Positions 36,521 through 47,820 of a stretch of DNA of 64,000 nucleotides are shown one piece after another. Numbering within the stretch: the stretch's first letter is position 1; the number at the start of each line of letters is the position of its first letter. The stretch is from Zanthoxylum bungeanum (taxonomy: Eukaryota; Streptophyta; Magnoliopsida; Sapindales; Rutaceae), in the NCBI GenBank assembly GCA_019454045.1, contig SKCR01029095.1, positions 248,001-312,000 of the forward strand. The letters are read 5' to 3'. A program made the position numbers and the translations under genes. Below the pieces are notes generated by a model. That model had not been told where the DNA came from, ran no database searches, and saw only the letters and a program-made list of their open reading frames with translations.

Positions 36521-37273
36521 TGTTGACGGTGGATTTTGGTCTCAGGGTATACATGAATATACCTCCGAGGGAATCCTCCTCCAACTGTGAATTTGTTTGG
36601 TTATGGGGAACCAAAACAAACTTAGCGGAAAACAAGAAAATACGCCAATCAGACAAGGTGATTTAACGTGGTTCGGTGGATTTTGGGATCCGACCTACGT
36701 CCACGGACAAGAACAGGGTGGTACTTTTTTTACTCAAATACACTCCTCGGTCTCGTCTCTTTCTTTGCTTTTACAAATCGAAGCTTGATGATTCTAATCC
36801 CTCACTCTTGTGATGATTTTCAGATGTCTTTTACACATGCTCTACCCTCCTATTTATAATAATACAGAAATCAGACTCCTATTTGCATAAGAAATCCTAT
36901 TTGGACTCAATCTTCTCTTCTTGTAGGGTTTCCTGATCCGGTACTGCCTTCTTCTTCCGTATTCCCTTTTGGATTCTGACTCCTTCTCCTTGCGAGAGTA
37001 GGATATCTTTCTTATCTTATCCATAAGAATGGGGTGCTGTTGTCTTGAACACGGCCCGTTGTCTGGTCGGTCTTAATGAGGTCGGCCATGACAATCTTTT
37101 ATGCTGAGAGTGTTCCTGCCGACCTCTATAGTGCTCGGTCATCTGAACCAAAGTGGTCGGTCTTCACATGTTGTGGTCGGGTCGGCTACATGATCTCAAC
37201 CAGACAGAGAATTTACCCTTTTGTCCTTGTCGTGCTGTCTTAAATGTTGTAGCGCCTGAAAACACCATCAACA
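36521..37273 (-). repeat. 5' LTR of the Tat element (right copy)
   Basis: 753 bp, same termini as the left copy. Ends exactly at CATCAACA before the AAAAT TSD. Confidence 0.92.
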
Positions 37274-39454
37274 AAAATTATAACTGCAACATGGTCCCAT
37301 CAGCATCCCCCAATTGGTCACAGATCAGTAAGCCCCTAAACATGTTGGAAGATTGAGCCCGCTCATTCTTAGAAATGAGATTGAGAAATTATTACTTTTC
37401 AATCAGAGAATTATGACAAAGCAAGTCTTGAATCAAAACTTCAAATATGACAAGTATAATTCCATTATTAAAGCTCAACTTCGTGAATCAAAACACATAG
37501 GTCAAAGAATCGATGCTGAAGTACAACATCAGAACCACCCAACAACCAGAATCTGTCTAAAGTTGCAAACTAGACAGATTTAGTGGTTTGAATGTCCTTT
37601 AACCATTTCAGAGTCATTCAACCCAGGAGCCTGATGGTCTTTCAACTATAGCCCTTATTAATAGGTTGAAAGGATGCCCTGCCCCTACATATTAAACAGA
37701 ATTCAACATATTTGGGAACCTCATATCATGTATTTTGTCACTACACATATATGGCTACTTAAAGTAGAACAACAAAACTGTGCATGTTAATGAAGTAAAA
37801 ATGTAAAATGAATGAATGAATTAGGTTTTTCAACAAAATCTTAGCAAACAGTAGGGATAAAGCACTAAACTTTCATCATGCTTTCTCTAGATTCACATTA
37901 AAAAATACTAATAATAAAATCTTAAATCCATAGACATATAATCTAGTTATACAATACATGGTACATGATCCATTTTACAATATAGACATACTTGCACTGT
38001 AATATCATTTAAAGTTTGAAGAAGTCATCTAACGGTCTCAACCATTCCAACCTCGTGCTCAAATAATTCAGCTGAACTTGGCGATGAATTTGGTTCTAGT
38101 TAGATATGCATATATACAAATTTGTAGAGCTTCTATGACAAAAGGTTCATCAGTTTGACATTAGCTAGGAGACTTCCAATAACCAACCATTTCTTTCAGG
38201 AAAACTGCATAATATAAGTTTATTTGCAACCTGATTCATCAAGCATCCAAATCAAGTGGCCCATAAAGGGTATTACCAGATTTCAAAACAACTAAGATCA
38301 ACTCATTCTTTACTTTCATATTAACTACGATATCAAAACAGACCTTTGCAATAACTTCAGCAGTCTCCCTGAAGTCCACACATCTAGTGACATTAGATTT
38401 TGCTAGAAACTCATCAATCAGACGAATTAATTAAATTCAATTGATCATGGTTTGAAATTTATATTTTGTAATCATATAATCCTAAACGAGAAGTTAAACC
38501 AGTTAACCATTCACAATTGTTACTTTCACAGATGAAACTTACATCAAACTCTGGCATAGTACCCAAATTTAAGATAATTTACTTTAATAATTAATACAAC
38601 TTTGAAGTTCAAACAAGACTAAAAAGCGTCTCCAGCTATTAAAGCAGTTAAATTCAATAGTTTACATTCTCATAGAATCTCAAAAATGCTAGCTAATCCA
38701 AATTTGTGTTTTTATTGAACACAAATGGCTTCTACAAAAGAAAATTCCTAAATGACCTACATATTGAGTTGTACCTTTTACCTCATAGCAATTTACATTT
38801 TATGATTGCTTAATTTTCACTCTATATTAGACTACTCATCGTTCCACACCAATAATTTGTCACAAAATCCACCTTGTAGACCATCCCATAAGTCGGGAGA
38901 TTCGCAAGGAAAAGCACTTCTTACTTGCACAAACTAAAACAACAAAATACTAAATAAAATTATAAATAGCTAAACTAACACAGCGAAGTTGAATTTCACT
39001 TGAACCTAATCACTCCAATTCTCTATTCTCTTTATTTAAAATTCCAAAACTACAAAACAAAATCCAAATGAATGCGTACATTTGATCAAGCTGTTTGTTA
39101 ACTTCCTCAACCTCCTCCAGATCGGTAAGCATCTGACGCACAGTCGCGCCGTAAGTTAACGTAAACAGCTCAGCATTATGCAGCAATCAAATTTTCAAAT
39201 ACAAACAGTTAATTCAAAAAAAAAAAAATCAGTTTGGAAACCAAAATGCTAAGATATTATAAAAGAGTTAAAAAAATCAAACAGTTACCACGCGTTCCAC
39301 GTTGGCAAAGATTGCTTCACCGGATCGAGGACCAACGGGAGCCATCACGAAATTGGTCAAAGAATTTATAGGCAAGTTTAAGTGGAATACGAACGACTCG
39401 ACTGAGCCGATGCTTTCTGCTTAAATTAAAACACCTGATGGCATATGGAGATTC

Positions 39455-40028
39455 TGTTTGGTTCAATGGAGGGGAGGGGAGGGGAGGGAAGAGATTTTAA
39501 TTAAATATGTGTTTGGTTCAAAGGAGGGGAGGGAAGGGGAGGGGAAAATTTTTAATTAGATATATGTTTGGTTCAAGAATGGAGGGGAGAGATTTTAAAA
39601 CTAATTTACTATTTTATCCTTGTAGCCTTTTATAAATAAAATTAAAACAATATAAACTTATATTATCTTTAAATTAAACAAAAATTAAAATTAAAATTAA
39701 AAACTCTACATAATACGTGTTATTAAAAATAAAATTAAAAATATAAGAGAATAGAATGAGAAGAATTGAATAGTGAAGCAAATATAAGAGAGATTTGTAA
39801 TTATGACAATTTTGGATTTTAATGTATAAGTATGGATAATTTAGTAAATGTATTTAAAATTTTAATTGCTCAATTTCTCTCCCCTCCAAAACTCCTCACT
39901 TTTGGAGGGGGAGCTAAAATTGGCTTAGGAGGGATTTTGCTCCCCTCCCATCCCTCCAAAAAATTGAACCAAACAAACATAATTTAAAATAATACCTCCC
40001 CTCCCCTCCAAAACCCCCCAACCAAACA
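39455..40028. mobile_element. G-rich inverted-repeat MITE
   Basis: The left end TGTTTGGTTCAATGGAGGGG and the right end (reversed) TGTTTGGTTGGGGGG are inverted repeats. Internal repeats of GTTTGGTTCAA plus GGAGGGGAGGG occur on both sides of an AT-rich centre, and there is no coding region. It lies just upstream of the TRAPPC3 start, so it may have affected that promoter. The TSD was not determined, so the superfamily is open. Confidence 0.7.
39471..39488 (+). other. perfect G-quadruplex motif
   Basis: GGGGAGGGGAGGGGAGGG has four runs of at least three guanines with one-base loops, a strong predicted quadruplex. A second G-rich cluster follows near 39525-39543 and the complementary C-rich copies near 39940-40018. 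Confidence 0.8.
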
Positions 40029-40854
40029 CACTCTTAAAAAAATATATGAAAATTACGGAATGCATTTGTCTGGGGTGTACATGTCTTTTAATCAAAAAAT
40101 AATAATAATTAAGGTTATTTACGTTTTACTAAAAATAATAATTTGATACTATAAATATTAATAATTTATAAAAAATTTAACATTTTATTATTTTTTTCAT
40201 CCAAACCGTCAGTTGACCATGACATCATGCCAATATCGTAAGGATAAAAGAGTCTTAACCCATAAATTATTATAAATTATAAATATTCTTAAAAATATTA
40301 AGAACAAAAATAAAAACCTAAAAAGATATTGAATCAAAATTCTTCGTATAATCATTACAACTTTTAATATATTGTCATTTGGAGAATAATCTATCAACGA
40401 TAGTTAATTAAATCTATCCTGCGAAAGAAATATTTTTTTCATTTTTAAGGTGATTCCGACGATAACCAAGTCAACCGTGAGTGAGGTAAATTGGCATTTG
40501 ATTTAGTATGGATCCTCTCAATTTGGCATTTGGAGGATTTGTTTGTCTAAATTGCTTAAAATATTTGACGGTAGTTATAACTTTTTTTTTAAAATCTAAA
40601 TTGCTTGATGTAACTGATCTGGGTTGACTTGTAATGTCAGGTGTTAATTCTTATATTGGGTTGATTAATTGATTGCATTGCATGATAGATACGAATTTGT
40701 TGGGCTCATGATATTCGTGTTTTTTATAATTAGTTTGCTTCTCTAGAGATGATAGAAAAATTGGAACTGGCATTCAACATTAGGGTTACGCATAAGCAAA
40801 ATCAGCAGTGAAGAATAAGAGAGAGCTTTGGCGTAGGGGATATGTGAAAATTAT

Positions 40855-41694
40855 ATGCCTTTGCTTTTATGGATCATCATCCTTTATTTATTTATGTTTT
40901 TTGGAAAGCATCACCATCCTTTAGTTGACCTTGATAAAGTGAAACACCAACGTATAAAATGCAATTGGGTCCAAAATCTTGATGATCAACTTGTGGGGCT
41001 TGGGGAGCAAATTGATTACCTTTTCACTTTTGCAAGGTAGATTTATTTACATACCTAAGATCGTCTATCTAATAATTTTGTTTGATCCTAGTAGGTCTTC
41101 ATTTGTTAGTTTAGATCTAAATTAACAGACAATTTAATTATTTATCTGCTCTTGTTGTATCTCTTACTTAATGCTTTGATGTTTGATAATTGAAATGATA
41201 TATTAATTTGATTTTATTTGTGTATATTCTCAGATCATAAACTTACAAGTCAGGTTCATGATGGCTTAGAAAATCATGAGATGTTAAAGATGATGTGTAA
41301 ATAGCCGAGAACTGAGGAGAAGAAACTTGTGGTGACCAGCCTAGATTTAAAGTTGCATTGTCTTAGTCATGAGAATATAGGAATGAAAACAATAGAGATT
41401 GAGGTGTTGACTTACCTAAAGCCTAATAGTGTATCTACAAGACACTCGCAACCCCAAAATGAACATTCCCCAACAATAGAGATAAGTAATGATGGTTGGT
41501 CTGATTGTTCAGATGGGGGTTATTCTGGTGACGAAGAAGTTGAAGCAGATGATGAAGGTAATTGTGATGATATTAGTGGTGATTATGAGAGAAATGATAT
41601 TTTGTCAATGTCTGAGGATCAGGATAACATACATTTAGTTCAGATGAGGAGGATCATACCAGCACAGCTGAATGATGAGGTACATCAAAAATAA
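40855..41694 (+). other. unrecognised open frames inside the MULE
   Basis: Two short plus-strand frames, 40855-41040 and 41329-41694. The second encodes a 121-residue, very acidic segment (DEEVEADDEGNCDD, near 41535). I recognise no family. They could be remains of a MULE transposase N-terminal region or captured host exons. GT-AG introns cannot be settled by eye. Confidence 0.35.
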
Positions 41695-41842
41695 TGAGTA
41701 TAAACCTAATAATGGGATAGATAAACTTGTACAAGAGATTGTTTTTGATAATGCAGAATATTTTAGAAGTGTACTGTATAATGTGATGGTAAAAGATAGT
41801 TTTTAGTGTTAAAAAAATTATAATGATAAGGGTAGATTAGTA

Positions 41843-42190
41843 ACCCGGCCGGCCCGGTTGGGTTCGTTCTGGTTCGGAACCGAACCGGCCGTTCCCGGTT
41901 CCACAAGTGTGGAACCGGAACCGAACCGGTTAATTCTGGTTCGGTTCCGGTTCCACACTTAAGTGGAACCGGAACCGTAAACCGAACCAGAACCGAACCG
42001 GTCGGTTTCGGTTCGGTTACGGTTCCTCTTCCGGTTTTTTTTTTAATTTTAATAATAAATTTTAAAATAGAAAAAAATTCTATATATTTTTTTTTTTTAC
42101 TTTCGGTTCCAAGAATAACCTTACGGTTCAGCGGTTCCAACCGGTTCGGTCAGGGTGAGAACCCTAACCGAACCGGAACTTTGGCCGGGT
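41843..42190. mobile_element. nested palindromic MITE rich in CCGGTTC/GAACCGG
   Basis: About 348 bp begin ACCCGGCC and end GGCCGGGT, with many internal ACCGGAACCGAACC units in both orientations. The flanks share only TAGAT-like similarity, so an 8-bp hAT-type TSD is possible but degraded. The extreme repetitiveness rules out coding use. Confidence 0.6.
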
Positions 42191-42675
42191 CTAGATATAA
42201 GGAATTTGCAAGGTTGAAAGTTGTCCATGATTTGTCAAATGTGGCTTGTTACGTGACAATTAAGGGTTTTTGTTAGGGAACTCAATGATGGTCTTCATGA
42301 ACTTCGAAGGCTTGCTGCCTTTAATGGAGATGACAATAAGTTAAAAGTTGGAATGGTTGTACGAAGAATTTTGAGTCAATATCTTTTTTAGATTTTATTT
42401 TTGTTCTTCATTTCATAATGACAACATTACCCTTAATATTTTTTTAGAATATTTATAATTTATAATAATTTGTGGGTTAAAGACTCTTTTATTTGTACGA
42501 TGTCAGCATGATGTCATAGTCAACTGACTGTCAACTAACGGTTTTGATGGAAAAGTAGTAAAATATTATTTTTTTATAAGTTTAGTAGTAAAGTGTAATA
42601 TGTTAATATCCATAATACCCAATTATTATTTTATCATAACTTTAGTAGTAAAACGTAAATAACCATAATAATTAA

Positions 42676-43282
42676 ACATGAGAAGGAAAGAAAAGCGAAG
42701 AGGCACTCGAGTTTACTCAGGTTTATACACATATCATAATGGATTTATTTTTGAAAATTACTTTTCCCCCTCCCTGTCAGACCCACCCCTCGTAATTCTC
42801 TCTCCCCTTGAAATGATAATAATACTGTTTTAAATAAATTTTTTTTTGATTTAATTATTTTATTTCCTTATTTTATTTTATTCTTTTATTTTATTTTTTT
42901 ATTTTATTTTTTTTATTTTTGATTTCATTTTTTATATTTATATTTTTCTCTTTTACTTATTTATATATTTATTTTATTTAATAGTATTTATTTATTTTAT
43001 TTATTTAATAAATCTTATATATTTTTTATTTTTTATTATTTATTTTGTGTTTCTTTATTTATTTAATTTTCTTTTGATTTTTTATTAATTTATTTAACAT
43101 TATTTATGTATAATAGAAAATATTTTCTTTTTTGTTAGCAATAATTTTTCAGAGAAAAGTACATGTAATAATACACGAAAAAACACACAAAAAATATAAA
43201 AACACAAATTCTAATATATGTTGTCTCCAAAGTCTCATCCTGATACACTTGATGATATATCCATTATTTCGTACTACAACTG
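42676..43282. repeat. AT-rich low-complexity stretch
   Basis: From about 42830 to 43130 the plus strand is almost only TTTTATTT/TTTATTTA units. No gene or element terminus was recognised. Confidence 0.75.
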
Positions 43283-44886
43283 TGTGAGGGTTTTAGGCAG
43301 TATTTCTAGGTAACGCAGTGGACACGGGAAAAATAAAATTTTCGATTTATTTTATTTTTCTTGGGTAATTAAAATAAACTAATTTATTTTAATTACTCAA
43401 TACTCAACAAAACATATTTTTACCCAAAATTCAGAATATTTCAATATTGCCGAAAAGCCTATAAACTTTGTATTTTGATCATTTTAGTCCTAATTTGTCA
43501 AATACATAATTAGGTGATTCCAAATCACTACCAAAATGATTTATACATGTCAAAATACATCAAGTAACCGAAAATACCATAATCTCCCAAATTGTCGAAT
43601 TGACTAATAGTTTCAAGTTTGATCATTTTAGTCCAATCTTATCAAAACAAGCTTAGATGATTTCCAATCAAACTCAAATTAATTTGTATATCTTATATAC
43701 ATCAAAAACAACATATATATGAAAAGCCTCAAATTTGGAACGGGTATAAACCCTAATTTTACAAATTCAATAATTTGAACAGATTACACCAAATTAATGC
43801 AATCCAATACTTTAATCTAATCTCTACAACACCAAACAAATCTCACCATTTTGAAACAACTCAAGAACAATTCTAGGTCATTATTGAGTGGCCTAATAAC
43901 TCTAGAATGGCAACCAAATCATCTAATGACTAAAAGAAAGCGTAATAACACTTTATAAGCATTCTTTCTTAACAGGCATGCTAACATCTTTCATCTAAGC
44001 TTCCAACATCAATATTACACACTAAAAGTAGTAGAGAAAAATTCAAACATCATATGTTAAAGCTTGGAACCCTATAAATATTTTTATAGTTGAAAATGAA
44101 TTGAAAAAACTTACATTGATTCAAGTTTTTTTTCAAATCTTCTTCCTTTTGCTTTCTTTTTCTCTCAACTTTTCTTTTTAATATTTTTGGAGACTTAGCT
44201 TATGTTATGAAGCAAATGAAAAATGATAACTTTTATACCTAGGGTTGGTCGAAAATCATGGGTAAAATTGGTAATTTGAATTTTCCAATTTTTTAATCAA
44301 TAATTAAAAAAATTCAAATCCAAATTGACTACCAATTCCATAATTATACATACATGTGCACCAATCAAAATTAGACATTTAAAGGCATAATAATGATAAA
44401 GATAAATGTATATAATTATCCTAATTATTTAACAATTAAATAATTAGATAATTACTAAATACAAATATCTAGAATCATGTATCATATTTACTTTTAAAAA
44501 TTCCATAATACATATATTTGGAACATATGTCAAATATTTTATTTGATAAATAATTAATGTGTACTTAATAAAATCAAGTATTTAATCCAAATACACACTA
44601 ACTAGTAAATGGTCGAATAACCCTTTAAGCATGTATTTTTCGTTTAATCGTTAAACGATTTATAAATAATCAATATTATTTATAAAAGTTGTTTTGGTGC
44701 TCTACGAGTATATTTCATTAGTGAGACTCTCTAGATTCAGGCATATTTGTCACGAAATCCAAATTCATGTCCATAATTTACCCACCCGTAAATTATGACG
44801 ACCACTGATAAACTCGCTGAATCATACATGTCGAGGTCATTGTATACGTATAATCTCTCCTGATGGAGTTGGTGCTTGGAGTGTCA
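43283..44886 (-). repeat. copia-type LTR (left edge of the copia nest)
   Basis: In plus orientation it runs from TGTGAGGG to GGAGTGTCA, about 1.6 kb. The same TGTGAGGGTTTTAGGC start recurs at 63920 next to a primer-binding-site-like motif. That places the sense of this family on the minus strand. It shares many short blocks with the LTR at 61111-62859, so the two are related families. The likely role is the 3' LTR of a minus-strand element whose 5' LTR starts at 63920. Confidence 0.6.
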
Positions 44887-45480
44887 ATCCGAATTGTATA
44901 TTTTATTATTTATTAATAAAATAACTATATTTTTTATTTCATACCTCATTAATGGTATTGTCATGATGCATATTAGATTGATGTATAGATATGCAAAGAA
45001 TGACATCGACCTTAGAATAGTTTTGACACTTGGTGTAAACTATTCTTAAATCAAATATTCCTAATCGTTGGTTTTGGAATACGATCGAATTCCTATAACC
45101 TAGAAGACTAACACATATCATATATTGGATTGAAGTTCCAATGGTTTAACCCGATGTACCATGAGTTTTGGAAACTCGTATAGACATATGGGTATTCATT
45201 GAAGCGAAAACTGAATGACTCACAGACGATTCCTAATAGTTGGAAGTACACACCACCGTCAATAGGAATCTCCTCGAGTCGAATAACATATGTAATCCTT
45301 TAACTATAGGATAACATTGATTTTGTGTGAGATCCTCCACACTTTGATGCCATGTATGTCAGAAACCTTTCATGGTCTGGCCTCTAGATGTTCGTTGGGT
45401 GTGGCCCGATGCACTTAGTAATCAAGTGCGAAACAAGATAGGATCTGTCGGCCCATATTGTACCATAAGGGGTTTAAGTA
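44887..45480. repeat. ~600-bp segment repeated in inverted orientation at 63000-63600
   Basis: Blocks such as CCTTTCATGGTCTGGCC (complement at the other site), GAATCTCCTCGAGTCGA and TTAATAAATAATAAAATATAC match the opposite strand at 63000-63600 with high similarity. Here it separates an LTR from an integrase fragment. It has no recognised coding content. Confidence 0.8.
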
Positions 45481-45481
45481 T

Positions 45482-45731
45482 TCATTATCCCTTAATTAAT
45501 TTCTGAATTCTTCACTCATGTATTCACCGCCCCGATCTGATCTAAGGTATTTGATGAATTTACTAGTTTGTTTTTCTATTTCGTTTCAGAATATTTTGAA
45601 CTTGTCAAATATTTCTGACTTATGTTTCATCAGATAGACATATCCATATCTAGACTTGTCATCTGTGAAAGTCACAAAGTATGTGGAACCATCATGAGTA
45701 GCGTGATTTAATGGACCACACACATCGCTGT
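45482..45731 (-). pseudogene. integrase fragment of copia E
   Basis: On the minus strand: SDVCGPLNHATHDGS, TFTDDKSRYGYVYLMKHKS, a TGA stop, then RSDRGGEYMSEEF. These are copia integrase-core motifs, including the second catalytic aspartate. It continues the GAG-pre-integrase piece at 55900-56071 across inserted element F, and ends abruptly at the inverted segment, so the rest of pol is deleted. Confidence 0.8.
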
Positions 45732-45736
45732 GTATT

Positions 45737-47820
45737 TGTTGGACAATTATGACCCATAGCGTCACTATTTTTACAGATCATGGTGTTGTTGTACAAATTA
45801 ACTATGTGACAAATGAGATTGCACTCTTATCATTTGTGATTAGATCACCTAGATATATAAATGATGAGAGGTCCCTATGATTTGTTCCTGGACAAAGAAT
45901 GATATGAGACAGTATCAGTCCACGTAGGATAAATCATTAAATATCCCTAGTCAGAGTATTATCGAGATTGGACATCGATAAATACGTAAAAGACTAGTAT
46001 TACACTTGTGCGCGTTTGTGAGGGCACAACGGCATAGTTCTCATATATTTGGGTATATGATACTCATGCAAGTGTAATATGAGGTTGTGTTTTACCGATG
46101 GTACGGGAAACAGCTTCGCTCTGGATAGACCCCCCGCGGAATCCCATTGGTAGTATGACTATGTGTCTATGGGAGTCTGCATTCAGGGTAAGTGTATTTG
46201 GTCTTAACCTGAGACTTGCACCGCTAATAGATACGACAATCAATATACTTTAGTTGAGGTCGTCCAGGGCTTTAACAGGTTCTGTGTACGCCGATACTGG
46301 GTATATTGGGAATCGTAGTGTGTTGGGTGTGATGTCAAGACGGAAGTGTCACTCCAGTCATATGGAGATGATGGTCACGTAGGATACGGAACTTGTTCTC
46401 TTAAATGCTCGAGCTATCGGGATATTATGACTAGGTCATGTATATCCGATTATAGAGACTAGTTGCCAGACATCCGATATGTGCTTCGTACGGGGTAGAC
46501 ACAATTCCAGCCCCAGGCCTAGCACATGAACATTCGATACTGGACAGAAATACGCAATACTTCGGTATACTACGCTTGATATAGATCACATATTCCTATA
46601 AGGATATTTCTGGAGAATTGGGTAGGCATGGCGCTTTGCTAGAATCCAACCTTGTCTTGTAAATCGGTACAAACGTAGTACGAGGTACTTACGTGTTCGG
46701 ATAGTCCGACGACCGTATTTACTGCCAACATATCTGGGGATCTCATAGGTCGCTTCCCGAAGAGTCACCGATTACGTATAACTCGCACTTTATTAATTTG
46801 GGATTAATTAGAAGAGAGAAAATTAATCTGGGATTAATTAAGGAGATATTTTATCTGGGATAAAATATTAATTAAAGAGATAGAACGATTAATTTGGAAT
46901 TAATCGATAAAATAATATATTCGATATATTATACGAAATTGGATTTCGACGCGGAATTGAAATTAGATTTTAATTCGGGCTAACGAATTAATTTAGAATT
47001 AATTTGTTAGCGACGTGAATAATGATTTCACTAGGCGTAATTATTTAATTACGACGCGACGGAAAATTCGTTAATTTGGAATTAGCGAACCCGAGCCCGG
47101 GATTATTTGCGAGCGCATTCGCATTTCGAATTCGAGTGCGGTACGCAAGTCAAATCGAGTGTCAAATCGCTAGTCACATCAAGCGTCAAATCAAATGTCA
47201 CTTTGAGTGATGTGACAAGTTGTCACTTGATTTGAGTGATTGATGTGGTAGTTGAAAAGCAATAATGACTTTTGCTTTTTGACTTTTGCATTTAAGGAAA
47301 AGTAGAAATTTGGTAAATGGTTTATTATTTTTTGAAAATATATAAACTAAATACACACTTTTTTATTCTTCCTACCTTTTCTCTCTCTCTTGCATACGGT
47401 TTCTTTGAGAACCATTTTCCCTCTTTTTCTCTCTTCTCCCTCTCTCGGCTTTGAGCCAAATTTCTTCTCCAATTTCTTGTTTGACCGAACATGAAGAATA
47501 ATGAGAAGTGCTAGCACACCTTGGGTATATTATGGTGATAGGGAAACTAACACATGAGCTTGGATTTATTTTTGGAGCTTGAAGCTTTGAGCTTCCATGG
47601 AGGTCTCTCATGGCCGATTTTGGAGGAGCCAAAACAGCCCCCATCGAGCATCACAGCAGCTCAATGAGCACAAAACCGAGCTTCATGGAGGAGGACAAAT
47701 GGTTTTGTTCTTCCTAACATCAACCATTCAATGTGAGTATGTATTCCGCCTTACTCCTTGAAGTATTCATGCGTTTTTCTTGCTTGTTTGATGATCCTTG
47801 GACCTAATTAGAAACCAACA
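45737..47820 (+). repeat. 5' LTR of element F
   Basis: 2,084 bp, TGTTGGACAATTATG to GAAACCAACA. In the first ~430 bp, 13 differences from the 3' LTR are visible by eye (about 97% identity); the remainder looks closer. Confidence 0.92.

Larger units (their letters stand above)
40102..42675. mobile_element. Mutator-like element with long TIRs and 11-bp TSD
   Basis: The element is 40113-42664, with ATAATAATTAA at 40102-40112 and 42665-42675. The left TIR starts GGTTATTTACGTTTTACT and the right TIR ends with the complement. Similarity extends about 270-300 bp inward on both sides (shared ATGACATCATGC, AAAGAGTCTT, AAATTATTATAAATTATAAA, TTCTTCGTA). Long TIRs and a 9-11 bp TSD define TIR-MULEs. No MULE transposase was recognised, so it is non-autonomous, perhaps a Pack-MULE. 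Confidence 0.85.

Noticed and set aside
41763..42140. 125-codon minus-strand frame with GTGTEPELTGS-like repeats
   Set aside because: It reads through the CCGGTTC/GAACCGG MITE and is not a protein.
42830..43130. Possible matrix-attachment or centromeric sequence
   Set aside because: Only simple AT richness is seen; no unit repeat or motif supports a function.
46586..46768. 60-codon minus-strand frame that recurs at 54666-54848
   Set aside because: The two are the same position in the two LTRs of element F; duplication reflects the LTR, not a gene family.
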